Below are positions 40,752 to 51,200 of a stretch of 64,000 nucleotides of DNA, piece by piece. How positions within the stretch are numbered: the stretch's first letter is position 1; each line of letters begins with the position of its first letter. Source of the DNA: an uncultured Paracoccaceae bacterium. Its GTDB lineage: Bacteria > Pseudomonadota > Alphaproteobacteria > Rhodobacterales > Rhodobacteraceae. The stretch spans positions 92,926 to 156,925 of the forward strand of contig CAMFGW010000004.1 of assembly GCA_945952025.1 (NCBI GenBank), read 5' to 3'. The position numbers were made by a program, and so were the translations under genes. Under the pieces are notes generated by a model, which saw only the letters and a list, made by a program, of their open reading frames with translations, was not told the origin of the DNA and searched no databases.

Positions 40752-40766
40752 GAACAAGGCAAGAAC
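40752..40766 (+). promoter_or_regulatory. LexA (SOS) box GAAC-N7-GAAC before recA
   Basis: GAAC (40752-40755), seven bases, GAAC (40763-40766): the reverse complement of GTTC-N7-GTTC, the LexA motif of alphaproteobacteria. A second, imperfect copy GTTC-N7-GGTC lies at 40726-40740. Both are within 90 bp of the recA start. Confidence 0.8.
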
Positions 40767-40815
40767 AAACGCAGGATTGCCGCCCCGGCTGGGGTGTGGA
40801 ATAAGGATCAGACCA

Positions 40816-41889
40816 ATGGCAGTGGCGAACCTTTTTGACATGAACGACAAGCGCAGCACGGACCGGCAGAAGGCGCTCGACAGCGCGCTCGCCCAGATCG
40901 AACGCCAGTTCGGCAAGGGCTCGATCATGAAGCTCGGCGCCGGCAGCCCCGCGCTGGAGATCGAGGCGACCTCGACCGGCTCGCTCGGGCTCGACATCGC
41001 GCTCGGGATCGGCGGCCTGCCGAAGGGCCGGATCATCGAGGTCTACGGGCCCGAAAGCTCGGGCAAGACCACGCTCGCGCTGCATGTCGTGGCCGAGGAA
41101 CAGAAGAAGGGCGGCGTCTGCGCCTTTGTCGATGCCGAACATGCGCTCGACCCGCTCTATGCCAAGAAGCTGGGCGTGAACCTTGAGGAACTGCTGATCA
41201 GCCAGCCGGACACGGGCGAACAGGCGCTGGAAATCGTTGATACGCTGGTGCGGTCGGGCGCGGTCAGCCTGGTCGTGGTCGATTCGGTCGCGGCGCTGAC
41301 GCCCAAGGCCGAGCTCGAGGGCGACATGGGCGATGCGACGGTCGGCGCGCAGGCGCGGCTCATGAGCCAGGCGATGCGCAAGCTGACCGGCTCGATCAGC
41401 CGCTCGAACTGCATGGTGATCTTCATCAACCAGATCCGGATGAAGATCGGCGTGATGTTCGGCAACCCCGAGACCACCACGGGCGGCAATGCGCTGAAGT
41501 TCTATGCCAGCGTCCGCCTCGACATCCGCCGCATCGGAGCGATCAAGGACCGCGACGAGGTGGTCGGCAATACGACCCGCGTCAAGGTCGTGAAGAACAA
41601 GGTGGCGCCGCCGTTCAAGCAGGTCGAATTCGACATCATGTATGGCGAGGGCATTTCCAAGACCGGCGAGATGATCGACCTGGGCGTGAAGGCCGGGGTC
41701 GTGGAGAAGTCGGGCGCCTGGTATTCCTATGGCGACGAGCGGATCGGCCAGGGGCGCGAGAATGCCAAGCAGTATCTGCGCGACCATCCCGACGTGGCGC
41801 TGGCGATCGAGGACAAGATCCGGGCGAGCCATGGGCTCGACTTCGGCGCCTCGCCCGAAGGGGATGAGGACGAGGTGACGGAGGGCTGA
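40816..41889 (+). CDS. recA: Recombinase RecA
   Basis: 357 residues. Walker [13 protein letters not shown]-like [17 protein letters not shown]1/L2 loops ([25 protein letters not shown]) and an acidic C-terminal tail ([10 protein letters not shown]). It forms filaments on ssDNA for strand exchange and triggers LexA self-cleavage. ATG at 40816 follows AAGGATC; the upstream extension to 40777 is not conserved. The LexA box upstream shows SOS control; a near-consensus CtrA box may add cell-cycle input. Confidence 0.98.
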   Translation: MAVANLFDMNDKRSTDRQKALDSALAQIERQFGKGSIMKLGAGSPALEIEATSTGSLGLDIALGIGGLPKGRIIEVYGPESSGKTTLALHVVAEEQKKGGVCAFVDAEHALDPLYAKKLGVNLEELLISQPDTGEQALEIVDTLVRSGAVSLVVVDSVAALTPKAELEGDMGDATVGAQARLMSQAMRKLTGSISRSNCMVIFINQIRMKIGVMFGNPETTTGGNALKFYASVRLDIRRIGAIKDRDEVVGNTTRVKVVKNKVAPPFKQVEFDIMYGEGISKTGEMIDLGVKAGVVEKSGAWYSYGDERIGQGRENAKQYLRDHPDVALAIEDKIRASHGLDFGASPEGDEDEVTEG

Positions 41890-41892
41890 GGC

Positions 41893-41910
41893 CCTCCGGC
41901 TGCCCGGAGG
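41893..41910 (+). terminator. Hairpin after recA
   Basis: CCTCCGG/CCGGAGG, 7 bp, loop of 4, directly after the recA stop and before the convergent DsbA-family gene. Further G/C inverted repeats continue to about 41940. No T run, so it may be Rho-assisted or only a 3' stabiliser. Confidence 0.45.
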
Positions 41911-41971
41911 CGCCCCCGGGAGGCCCCCGGGGAGGCGCCCGAGGCGGCTCCCGGTCTGCGGTCTGTAGCCT

Positions 41972-42832
41972 TCAGGGCGTCGCCGTCGTTCCGCTTGCGG
42001 TATTTTCCGGACCCGAAGCTTCCGGCGTGGCCGTGGCATCGGTCGCGCCGGACTTTTCGGCCCGCGCCGCGACCACGATCTTCTGCAGCTCTTCGGCAGG
42101 CACGTAGCCGCGCACGAACTCAGTGCCCAGGATGAAGGTCGGCGTGCCGGAGATCGACAGGGTTTCGGCCAGTTTGTGGTTGGCAATGATCGGCTGCATG
42201 ATGTCGGGGCCGTCCATCGCCGCGACGATGCGCTTGCCGTCAAGCCCGAGGCCGTCCCCGAAGGCGACGAGCGTCTCGGGCGTGACAGCGCCACGGAAGC
42301 TCTCGTAGAAGCCGGCGTTCACTTTTTCGTAAGCCTCGGGCCCCGCGACCTTCAGCGTCGCGACGGCGAAGCGCGAGGCGATGAGTGATTCCTCGCCCAG
42401 GATCGGGAATTCCTTGACGATGTAGCGGATGTTGCCGTCGGCCTTGACCAGATCCTTCACGCCCTCATGCGCCTTCTTGCAGTAGCCGCAGCGGTAGTCG
42501 ATGAACTCGACCAGCGTCACGTCGCCCGCCGGGTTGCCGCCGACATAGCTCATCCCGTCGGCAAAGATCTGCGAGGCGTTCTGCGCGATGAGCGTGCGAT
42601 CATTGCCTTCCCGTGCTGCGGCCTGGCGGGCGTCGAGTTCCCGGCTGACGTCGATCAGCACCTCGGGGTTGGCCAGAAGATAGGCGCGCACCGCCTCGCC
42701 GAAGGCCTTTTCCTCGGCCGGGCTCATGGCCGCCGGGTCGAAGGCAATGGCGCCGGTGGGGGTCGCGAAGGCGACCGTGGCCACGAGGGCCGCCATCACG
42801 GCGGGGCGGAGGAGAAAGGGGCGGGTGGTCAT
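41972..42832 (-). CDS. DsbA-family thiol:disulfide oxidoreductase (ScsC-like N-terminus)
   Basis: 286 residues. Signal peptide (AVMAALVATVAFATPTGAIA), an N-terminal helical region EEKAFGEAVRAYLLANPEVLIDV resembling the ScsC oligomerisation domain, then a thioredoxin-fold DsbA domain with active site RCGYCKK and cis-Pro loop SGTPTFILG. The C-terminus is Ala/Thr-rich and disordered. It probably acts in the periplasm as an oxidase or, if trimeric like ScsC, as an isomerase. Convergent with recA, divergent from the amidase. Confidence 0.88.
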   Translation of the reverse strand: MTTRPFLLRPAVMAALVATVAFATPTGAIAFDPAAMSPAEEKAFGEAVRAYLLANPEVLIDVSRELDARQAAAREGNDRTLIAQNASQIFADGMSYVGGNPAGDVTLVEFIDYRCGYCKKAHEGVKDLVKADGNIRYIVKEFPILGEESLIASRFAVATLKVAGPEAYEKVNAGFYESFRGAVTPETLVAFGDGLGLDGKRIVAAMDGPDIMQPIIANHKLAETLSISGTPTFILGTEFVRGYVPAEELQKIVVAARAEKSGATDATATPEASGPENTASGTTATP

Positions 42833-42992
42833 GGCAAGGCTTTCGCGCTGGGGCAGGGGCGTGCCGACAATGGGGACATAAAACGGCGGGCGCAAGGGCC
42901 GGTGCCCCGCCGGTGCCCCGTTGCGCAGCATTGACGCGGGCGCCCCGACCGCTATGGATCGGGCCCAACGGGCAGATCGGGGCGGGGACGGA

Positions 42993-44270
42993 ATGGCGCG
43001 GCACCGGGGGACAGGGGTTTTGGCGGCGCTGGCGCTTGCCCTGCTTGCGGCACTTCTTGCGGCCGCCCTGTCGCCCCTTGCGGCCCGCGCCGATGGAGCA
43101 GCACTGCATGCGCTCGTGCGGCTCGACCCGGGTGGGGCTGAACTTGCCGACGACGGTTCCGGCGTCGCGATCCGGCTGCCGCTCAGCCAGCCGGTGCCCT
43201 TCCGCGTCTCATTCCTCGACACGCCGCCGCGGCTCGTCGTCGACTTTCGCGAGGTGGATTTCGGCGGCGCGGACCCGATGGCGGCCGTCCACAGCAAGCG
43301 GATCACCGGCCTGAGCTGGGGTCCCTTTACCGATGGCTGGTCGCGCTTGGTCGCCGTGCTGGATGGGCCGATGGCGTTGGTCTCGGCCGAAGAGCAGACG
43401 ACCGGGGCCTCGGACGGCGCGCTGATCCGGATCGCGCTGCAGCCGACGGACAAGGCGGCCTTCCAGGCGCGGGTCGCGGCGGACCGGGCGTCGGCCGGGG
43501 CTGGCGACTGGCGCCTGCCGCCGCCCGCGCCTGTCGCGGCGGCGAAAACCGCGCGCCAGACCGGCGACCGGCCGCTGAGGGTCACCATCGACCCCGGCCA
43601 TGGCGGCATCGACCCCGGCGCGCAGGCGGGTCGGGTGCGCGAGGCGGCGGTCGTCCTGACTTTTGCGATGGACCTGGCCGAACGGCTGAAGCGCGCCGGG
43701 ATGGAGGTCGAGCTCACGCGGCGGACAGACCAGTTCGTGCCCTTGGAAACCCGGATCTCGGTCGCGCGGGCCTCGGGCGCGGACCTCTTCCTGTCGATCC
43801 ACGCCGATGCTCTGGCCGAGGGCGAGGCGGCGGGGGCCACGATCTACAAGATGGCGACCGAGGCTTCGGACCTTGCCTCCGAGCAGCTGGCCGAACGTCA
43901 CGACCGGGCCGACATCCTGGCCGGGGTCGACCTGACCGGCAATGACGACGAGGTGGCGGGCGTGCTTCTGGACCTGGCGCGGCAGGAAACCCAGCCCCGC
44001 GCCGACAAGCTGGCGGTCGACTTGCAGACCGCGCTTCAGGCGGCGGGTGTGCCGATGCACCGCCACCCGATCCAGGAGGCGGCATTTTCCGTCCTGAAAT
44101 CTGCCGATATCCCGTCGCTTCTGCTCGAGATCGGCTTCCTGTCCTCGGCCGAGGACCGGGCGCGGGTCGACGACCCGGCGGCGCGGGCGCGGATGGTGGC
44201 GGCCATCCAGGCGGGGATCGAGGATTGGGCGGCGACCGACGCGGCCGAGGCGCAGCTTCTGCGGCAATAG
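42993..44270 (+). CDS. N-acetylmuramoyl-L-alanine amidase (AMIN + Amidase_3)
   Basis: 425 residues from ATG at 42993 (purine-rich GGGGACGGA upstream). Signal peptide with a long Ala/Leu core, an AMIN domain (about 45-150) for septal or envelope targeting, and a zinc amidase domain (about 200-420) with ligands in TIDPGHGGIDPGA, the Glu of VREAAV, the His of FLSIHADA, and catalytic Glu in LLLEIGFLSS. It cleaves the peptide from MurNAc in the periplasm during cell separation (AmiC-type). PBP1A follows in the same direction, pairing a hydrolase with a synthase. Confidence 0.92.
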   Translation: MARHRGTGVLAALALALLAALLAAALSPLAARADGAALHALVRLDPGGAELADDGSGVAIRLPLSQPVPFRVSFLDTPPRLVVDFREVDFGGADPMAAVHSKRITGLSWGPFTDGWSRLVAVLDGPMALVSAEEQTTGASDGALIRIALQPTDKAAFQARVAADRASAGAGDWRLPPPAPVAAAKTARQTGDRPLRVTIDPGHGGIDPGAQAGRVREAAVVLTFAMDLAERLKRAGMEVELTRRTDQFVPLETRISVARASGADLFLSIHADALAEGEAAGATIYKMATEASDLASEQLAERHDRADILAGVDLTGNDDEVAGVLLDLARQETQPRADKLAVDLQTALQAAGVPMHRHPIQEAAFSVLKSADIPSLLLEIGFLSSAEDRARVDDPAARARMVAAIQAGIEDWAATDAAEAQLLRQ

Positions 44271-44409
44271 GCGGGGGACCGCCGGCGACCGGCCAGGGGG
44301 CGCTTTGCACGTCGAATTGACCGCCGGGCGGGGGAAAAGGGGCGGCGCGGGCTTTTGACCGCAGGCCAAGGGACCGATATAGAAGCCCAGAATCCTTGAG
44401 GGTTGGCCG

Positions 44410-46983
44410 GTGATCCGCTTCGTTTTGTCCTTTCTGGGCGCGCTCTTCAGTTGGCTCGTCACCGCGCTCGTCTGTGCGGGGATCGTGCTGGGCGTTGTCT
44501 TCTGGATCTACAGCCGCGACCTGCCGGACTACCAGGCGCTGGAAAACTACCAGCCGAAGACCATCAGCCGCATCTATTCCGGCGAAGGCCGGCTCATGGA
44601 CGAGTTCGCAACCGAGCGGCGGATCTTCGCGCCGGTCGACGAAATCCCGGCCCTGGTGAAGGACGCCTTCATCTCGGCCGAGGACAAGAATTTCTATACC
44701 CATCATGGCTTTGACGCGATGGGCATCGCGTCGGCGGGGTGGGACGCAGTGCGTTCGCGCGGCAAGAACCTGCGCGGCGCCTCGACGATCCCTCAGCAGG
44801 TCGCGAAGAACTTCCTTCTGTCGGGCGACCGCACGGTCGACCGCAAGATCAAGGAACTGATCCTGGCCACGCGGCTGGTGAATGCGCTGCCCAAGGACAA
44901 GATCCTTGAGCTTTACCTCAACGAGATCGACCTTGGCTTCCAGTCCTTCGGGGTGGCGTCGGCGGCGCAGACCTATTTCAACAAGACGCTGGCCGAACTT
45001 AAGCCGGAAGAGGCGGCCTATCTGGCGGCGCTGCCGAAGGCGCCCTATTCCTACCATCCCGTCCGCCAGAAAGAGGCCGCGATCGACCGGCGCAACTATG
45101 TGCTGCGCGAGATGTATCAGAACGGCTACCTGGACAAGCCGGCCTTCGATACGGCGATCGCCGCACCCCTCCTGACGGTGCAGAACGGCGACTTCCCCTC
45201 GTTCCGCAGCGTCATGCCGCCGCGCGACTATTTCACCGACGAAATCCGGCGGCAGCTCTCGAAGAGCTTTGGCGAGGATGAGTTCTTCGGCGGCGGCCTG
45301 ACGATCCGGGCGACGGTCGAGCCCGACATGCAGGCGAACGCCGCGGGCGCGCTGCAGACCGCGCTGGAAAAATATGACCGCGGGCTCGGCGTCTGGCGGG
45401 GCACGCACAAGACGATCCCGGCCGAGGCGCTCGGGTCCGAAGAGGCCTGGCGCGCGGCACTGGCGCAGGTGACCGACATTCCTCGCGACGTTCCGGGCTG
45501 GTTCCCGGCCGTGGTCCTCGACACGTCGGACGGCAAGGCGCGGATCGGCATCGAAGGCGTGCCGGCCACCGACGGCGGCACCTTCATCCCGGCGTCCGAC
45601 GTGACCTGGGCCAGGAAGCGCGGTGCGGACGGCAGCCTTGGACCGAAGGCCAAGGTGCCGGGTGATCTGGTCTCGGCCGGCGACGTGGTCCTGGTCGAAG
45701 AGCGCGCCAAGGACGACGGCAGCGATAAGCACTGGTCGCTGCGCCAGGTGCCCGAGGTGCAGGGCGGCTTCATGGCGATGGACGTGAACACCGGCCGCGT
45801 CATCGCCATGCAGGGCGGCTTTTCCTACCAGTCCTCGGTCTTCAACCGCGCGACGCAGGCCGCGCGCCAGCCGGGGTCGAGCTTCAAGCCCTTCGTCTAT
45901 GCCGCAGCCCTCGATTCCGGCTACACGCCGGCGACGATCGTGGTCGACGCGCCGATCGAGGTGAACACGCCCCAGGGCCTCTGGCGGCCGAAGAACGCCT
46001 CGAACAAATATTATGGCCCGACGCCGATGCGGACCGGGATCGAGCAGTCGCGCAACCTGATGACGGTGCGGATCGCGCAAGCCGTCGGCATGGATGTGGT
46101 CGCGGGCTATGCCGAACGCTTCGGGGTCTATGACCACCTCGACCCGTTCCTGGCCAATGCGCTCGGCGCGCAGGAGACGACGCTCTACAAGATGGTCGCG
46201 GCCTATGCGATGATCGCGAACGGCGGCGAGCGGGTCGAGCCGACGCTGGTCGACCGGGTGCAGGACCGCTGGGGCAAGACGGTCTACCGCCACGACCAGC
46301 GAGTCTGCACCGACTGCGCCGACCCGACGCTGCCGCCGGGCGAGGGGCCGACGATCCGGTCGGACCGCGAGCGGGTCATGGACGCGGTGACGGCCTACCA
46401 GATCACCTCGATGATGGAGGGGGTGGTGAAGCGCGGATCGGGCTCGGGCGTCAAGCTGCCGGTGCCGATCGCGGGCAAGACCGGGACGACGAACGACGCC
46501 AAGGACGTGTGGTTCATCGGCTTTTCCTCGAACATCGTCGCGGGCTGCTACATGGGGTTCGACCAGCCGAGGACGCTGGGTTCGGACGCCTTCGGGGGGA
46601 CGCTCTGCGTGCCGGTCTTCCAGGCCTTCATGAAGGAAGCGATCCAGAAATACGGGGGCACCGACTTCCGCGTGCCGCCGGGCGGTCATTTCATCAACAT
46701 CAACCGCTTCACGGGCGAGCCCCTGCCGGACGGGACGACGGGCGATTTCGTCCAGGCGGAATATTTCCGCGATGGCCAGACGCCCGAGTTTGGCTTGGCC
46801 GGCATGGTCGACGGCGGCTTCGCCATGGGGCAGAACCTGCCGATGTTCGCGCAGGGCGAGTTCGGCGGCGACGAGGGCGACGGGGCGGTCAAGGGCACGG
46901 TCACGACCAATTCGGACGGAGAGCAGATCGTGATCCCGAAGAAGGCGGACTTCGGGACGGTGTCGTCCGGCGGGCTCTACTGA
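44410..46983 (+). CDS. mrcA: Penicillin-binding protein 1A (glycosyltransferase/transpeptidase)
   Basis: 857 residues from GTG at 44410. One N-terminal TM helix; family 51 glycosyltransferase domain with catalytic Glu in SAEDKNFYTHHGFD (about 91) and GASTIPQQVAKN; an OB-like insert; transpeptidase domain with SxxK at SSFK (Ser about 490), SRN, and KTGTT. It polymerises and crosslinks peptidoglycan. The C-terminus continues past the catalytic domain with a Gly/Asp-rich tail ending SSGGLY. It lies 139 bp after the amidase gene. Confidence 0.96.
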   Translation: MIRFVLSFLGALFSWLVTALVCAGIVLGVVFWIYSRDLPDYQALENYQPKTISRIYSGEGRLMDEFATERRIFAPVDEIPALVKDAFISAEDKNFYTHHGFDAMGIASAGWDAVRSRGKNLRGASTIPQQVAKNFLLSGDRTVDRKIKELILATRLVNALPKDKILELYLNEIDLGFQSFGVASAAQTYFNKTLAELKPEEAAYLAALPKAPYSYHPVRQKEAAIDRRNYVLREMYQNGYLDKPAFDTAIAAPLLTVQNGDFPSFRSVMPPRDYFTDEIRRQLSKSFGEDEFFGGGLTIRATVEPDMQANAAGALQTALEKYDRGLGVWRGTHKTIPAEALGSEEAWRAALAQVTDIPRDVPGWFPAVVLDTSDGKARIGIEGVPATDGGTFIPASDVTWARKRGADGSLGPKAKVPGDLVSAGDVVLVEERAKDDGSDKHWSLRQVPEVQGGFMAMDVNTGRVIAMQGGFSYQSSVFNRATQAARQPGSSFKPFVYAAALDSGYTPATIVVDAPIEVNTPQGLWRPKNASNKYYGPTPMRTGIEQSRNLMTVRIAQAVGMDVVAGYAERFGVYDHLDPFLANALGAQETTLYKMVAAYAMIANGGERVEPTLVDRVQDRWGKTVYRHDQRVCTDCADPTLPPGEGPTIRSDRERVMDAVTAYQITSMMEGVVKRGSGSGVKLPVPIAGKTGTTNDAKDVWFIGFSSNIVAGCYMGFDQPRTLGSDAFGGTLCVPVFQAFMKEAIQKYGGTDFRVPPGGHFININRFTGEPLPDGTTGDFVQAEYFRDGQTPEFGLAGMVDGGFAMGQNLPMFAQGEFGGDEGDGAVKGTVTTNSDGEQIVIPKKADFGTVSSGGLY

Positions 46984-47208
46984 CCGGGGCTGCGGTTCGG
47001 GCGCGAGGGTCGGGCAGGGGGCTCGCGGGCGCCGGGACCGGGAGGTGGGGTTGATCGCCCGCCGCAAGGCCGATCGGCGCGAACACGCTCCACCTTTCCC
47101 CCGTCACTTTCCCCGGGCCCTTCACAAGCCTGACACCGCGACATTCCGTCCCCCCGTCTGGGGGTTGTCCGGGGGTGACGTCCGTTCGGGCGCGGGGTAA
47201 GAAGCGGC

Positions 47209-47976
47209 ATGTTCGCGACCTCGCTACAGGATGCCGGCTTCGGGCTTGCCGCGCTGATGGCGCTGGCGGCGGGGGTGCTGTCGTTCCTCAGCCCCTGCGT
47301 CCTGCCGGTGGTGCCGCCCTACCTGGCCTACATGAGCGGGATCAGCATTTCCGAACTTTCCGGTGCGGCGGCACCGAAGGTCGCCGACCGGCGGCGGGGC
47401 GCGCTACTGCCCGCGCTCTTCTTCGTCATGGGGCTGTCGACGGTCTTCCTGCTTCTGGGGATCGCAGCGTCGGCGCTTGGCCGGGTGCTTTTGCCGTGGC
47501 TGTCGTGGCTCAACCTCGTCTCTGGCGCGATGGTGGTGATCCTCGGGCTGCATTTCCTGCATGTGTTCCGCATCCCGCTCCTGGACCGCGAGGCGCGGAT
47601 CGACGCGGGCGACCGGGGCGGCTCGGCGCTTGGCGCCTATGTGCTGGGGCTGGCCTTCGCCTTCGGCTGGACGCCCTGCATCGGGCCGCAGCTTGGCGCC
47701 ATCCTGTCACTCGCCGCGCAGGAGGCGTCGGTCGGGCGGGGCATGATCCTGTTGGCGGTCTATGCCGCCGGGCTTGGCATTCCCTTCGTGCTGGTCGCGC
47801 TGTTCATGGGGCGGGCAATCGGGCTGATGGCGCGGGTCAAGAAGCACATGGGCCTGATCGAGCGGCTGATGGGGATCCTGCTCATCCTTGTCGGCATCGC
47901 GCTGATGACCGGCTTCTTTTCCAGCTTCTCGAACTGGCTTTTGACCCAGTTCCCGGGGCTCGCGACACTGGGCTGA
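47209..47976 (+). CDS. ccdA: CcdA-type cytochrome c biogenesis / thiol-disulfide membrane protein
   Basis: 255 residues, six TM helices. The two redox Cys sit in SFLSPCVLPVVPPYL (helix 1) and GWTPCIGPQLG (helix 4), the CcdA pattern. It moves reducing equivalents from cytoplasmic thioredoxin to the periplasm for cytochrome c maturation or other thiol systems. There are no ccm genes here; the DsbA-like gene about 5 kb away might be a functional contact, but this is inference. The following small membrane gene is convergent. Confidence 0.92.
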   Translation: MFATSLQDAGFGLAALMALAAGVLSFLSPCVLPVVPPYLAYMSGISISELSGAAAPKVADRRRGALLPALFFVMGLSTVFLLLGIAASALGRVLLPWLSWLNLVSGAMVVILGLHFLHVFRIPLLDREARIDAGDRGGSALGAYVLGLAFAFGWTPCIGPQLGAILSLAAQEASVGRGMILLAVYAAGLGIPFVLVALFMGRAIGLMARVKKHMGLIERLMGILLILVGIALMTGFFSSFSNWLLTQFPGLATLG

Positions 47977-47983
47977 CCCTGGG

Positions 47984-48193
47984 TCAGGCCCGCATCACCA
48001 TCCAGATCAGGAAGCCCCAGACCGGCAGTGCCATCACGAGCGCGGGCAGGAGCCACCAGCCCGACGGCAGGCGGTCGTCATCCGGGATGTCTGACAGGTC
48101 GTCATCCTGGGGGGGCGCCTCTTCCTGCGCGATCCAGTGCGCGAGGGCAGAGCGCGGTTCAGCGGGACGGTAGTTTTCTGCGGACGAAGCCAT
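47984..48193 (-). CDS. Small single-TM protein, 69 aa
   Basis: MASSAENYRPAEPRSALAHW at the N-terminus, an acidic middle (PPQDDDLSDIPDDD), and a C-terminal TM helix (WWLLPALVMALPVWGFLIWMV). AGGGGAA precedes the ATG on the minus strand. Orientation and function unknown; tail-anchored topology is likely. It stands between convergent ccdA and the downstream end of the RND operon. Confidence 0.65.
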   Translation of the reverse strand: MASSAENYRPAEPRSALAHWIAQEEAPPQDDDLSDIPDDDRLPSGWWLLPALVMALPVWGFLIWMVMRA

Positions 48194-48299
48194 GCGATTC
48201 CCCTATGGAACGATAAGGGAACACTAGGCGACGATCACTTACCAAAACCTTCACGGCCCGGGCGCTGGTCACGCCGGGGATGCGGGTTTTGTGAGTAAA

Positions 48300-51200
48300 T
48301 TACTCAGCGACTTGTATCGGTTTCGGCCGGCCGCCCGTGCCATCGATCCGGTCGAGCCGCGCCTTCAGCGCGTCGATCCGCTCGCCGTCACGCTCTTGCG
48401 CGTCGGCCAGGGCGAAGGCGTCCGGCGGTACGGGCTCTTCTTCCTTCTCGCCGATGAAGCTGCCGAAGAAGCGGGCCAGGACCCCCTGCAGGTCGTCCAT
48501 GATGAGGAAGAACGACGGCACGACGACCAGCGACAGGACGGTCGAGACGATGATGCCGCCGATCACGGCGATGGCCATGGGCGAGCGGAAGGCCCCCCCT
48601 TCGCCGACGCCGAGCGCCGAGGGCAGCATGCCCGCCGACATGGCGATCGAAGTCATGACGATCGGGCGGGCGCGCTTGTGGCCAGCCTCGATCAGCGCCT
48701 TCACCCGGTCCATGCCCGCGCGCCGCATCTCGATGGCGAAATCCACCAGCAGGATGGCGTTCTTGGTCACGATCCCCATCAGCATCAGCAGGCCGATGAG
48801 CACCGGCATCGAGAGCGCATTGTTGGTCAGGATCAGCGCCGCCGCGACGCCGCCGATGGCAAGCGGCAGCGACAGGAGGATGGTGAAGGGCTGGATCGCG
48901 CTCTTGAAAAGCAGGATCAGCACCGCCAGCACCAGCATGACCCCGAGCAGCATCGCGTTGCCGAAGCTCTGGTTCATTTCCTGCTGGATCTCGGCGTCGC
49001 CGGATTCGACGATCTTGACCGACTTCGGCAGGTCGACCGTCGCCGCGATGTCCTTGAAGCGCTTCGTGGCGGTGTCGAGGGCCACGCCGGGCGGAAGGTT
49101 TGCACCGATGGTGGCGGTGCGCTCGCGGTCGAGCCGTTCGATGGTGCCGGGGCCAAAGCCGATCTTGACGTCGGCGACGGCGGACAGCGGCACGCTCGCC
49201 CCGGTCGAGGTCGTCAGGCGCAGCGCGGCAAGCCGGACCACGTCGCGTTGCATGTCGTCGGTCAGCTGGACGCGCACCGGGATCAGGCGGTTGTCGATCG
49301 AGACCTTGGCAAGCGCGGAATCCACGTCGCCGATGGTCGCGACGCGCAGCGTCTCGGCAATCTGGGCGGTCGAGATGCCAAGCCGCGCGGCCTCGTCCAG
49401 GCGTGGGGTCACCTGCACCTCGGGCCGCGACAGCGCGCCCTGGGACGAAACGCCCGAGAGCGTCGGCTCGCCCGCCATCGCGGTTTCGAGCCGGTTGGCG
49501 GCGATGGCCAGATCATCGCCGGCCTGCGACTTGATCGAGAAGGAGATGTCGCGTTCGGCGCGGTCGTTGAGCTTGGCGAGCCGCACGTCCGGCACGGCGG
49601 CGAGCTTGCCCAGGACCTCGGCCTCGATGGCGTTTTGCGGGCGCACGCGGCCGTGCGGCGCCAGGTCGGGCACGATCCAGTTCAGGACCGGCACCTCGTT
49701 CAGGGCCGAGGCGATCTTGTAGATCAGCCGCTGGTCGAGCTTGTCGAGCTCGACCGTCAGGGTCGCCTTCCGCACGTCAAGATCGCCCTTGGGCGTCGAG
49801 CCCGCCAGCGTCGTGACCGCGTGCACGCCGTCGACCCCGGTGATGATGCGCTGCATCTCGGTCGTCTTGGCGTCGGTGTCCTGAAGCGACGATCCGGTCG
49901 GCAGTTCGACGGAGACGAGGAAGCGCGAAGAATCCTCGGGCGGCATGAAGCTGCCGGGCACCCTGAGCATGAAGAAGATCGAGACGGCAAGGACCGCGAT
50001 GGCAGCCAGAAGCGTCAGGTAGTAGGTGCGGATATGCAAGCCCTGGAAGGTCCGCGTCCGCAGGGTCGAGCTGATGAGCCGCAGATAGCCGCGCATCACA
50101 GCGCCGTCCTCGTTGCCATGCTCGAGGTTCGCATCCTTGGACCGCATCAGGTAGGCCGCCATCAGGGGCGTGATAAGGCGCGCGACGAGAAGCGAGAACA
50201 GGACCGCGATGGCAACCGTCAGGCCGAACTGGCGGAAATACTGGCCGGGAACCCCCGGCATGAAGGACACCGGGACGAAGACCGCGACGATGGTCATGGT
50301 GGTGGCGATCACGGCAAGGCCGATCTCGTCCGCCGCTTCGATGGCGGCGCGGTAGGGGGATTTGCCCATTCGGATGTGCCGGGCGATGTTCTCGATCTCG
50401 ACGATGGCGTCGTCGACCAGGATCCCGGTCGCAAGCGTCAGGGCCAGGAAGCTGACGAGGTTCAGCGAGAAGCCCAGCATGTCCATGACGAAGAAGGTCG
50501 GGATGGCCGCGAGCGGCAGGGCCACGGCCGAAATCATCGTCGCCCGCCAGTTCCTGAGGAACAGGAACACCACGACCACGGCGAGCGCGGCGCCCTCGAT
50601 CAGCGTGTCGATGGCGGAATGGTAGTTGCCCTCGGTGTAATAGACCGCATCGTCGATCTTGCTGATCGTGATGTCGGGGTGCTCCTTGCGAAGGTCCTCG
50701 ACCACCGCGTCGGCGGTGCGGGCGACGGACACTTCGCTGGCGCCCTTGGCGCGGAAGATCGCGAAGCTGACCACCGGTTCGCCGTTGTAGCGGGAAAGCG
50801 AGCGCATTTCCTTGTAGGTGTCGGTGACGTCGCCCAGTTCGCCCAGCCGCACATGGCGGCCCGAGGGCAGGGCGATGGTGGATTCGGCCAACCCCTGGGC
50901 CGTCTGCGCGTCGCCGAGCGTGCGGATGGCCTGTTCGCCATCGCCAAGCTTCGAGCGGCCGGAGCCGATGTTGGCATTGGTGGCGCGCAGCTGGGCGTTC
51001 ACGGCGTTCGCCGTGATGCCGTAGCTGTCGAGTTTCAGCGGGTCGAGGTGGACCTGGATTTCGCGGTCCGCGCCGCCATAGCGGTCGACGCGGCCGATGC
51101 CGGGCTTGGCGCGCAGGGCGCGGGTGACCGTGTCATCGACGAACCAGCTTAGCTCTTCGATGGTCATGCCGGGCGAAGAGACGGCGTAGGTCAGGATCGG

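Noticed and set aside
40406..40804. Possible gene upstream of recA
   Set aside because: No ribosome site, no family, and it covers the LexA box and recA promoter region.
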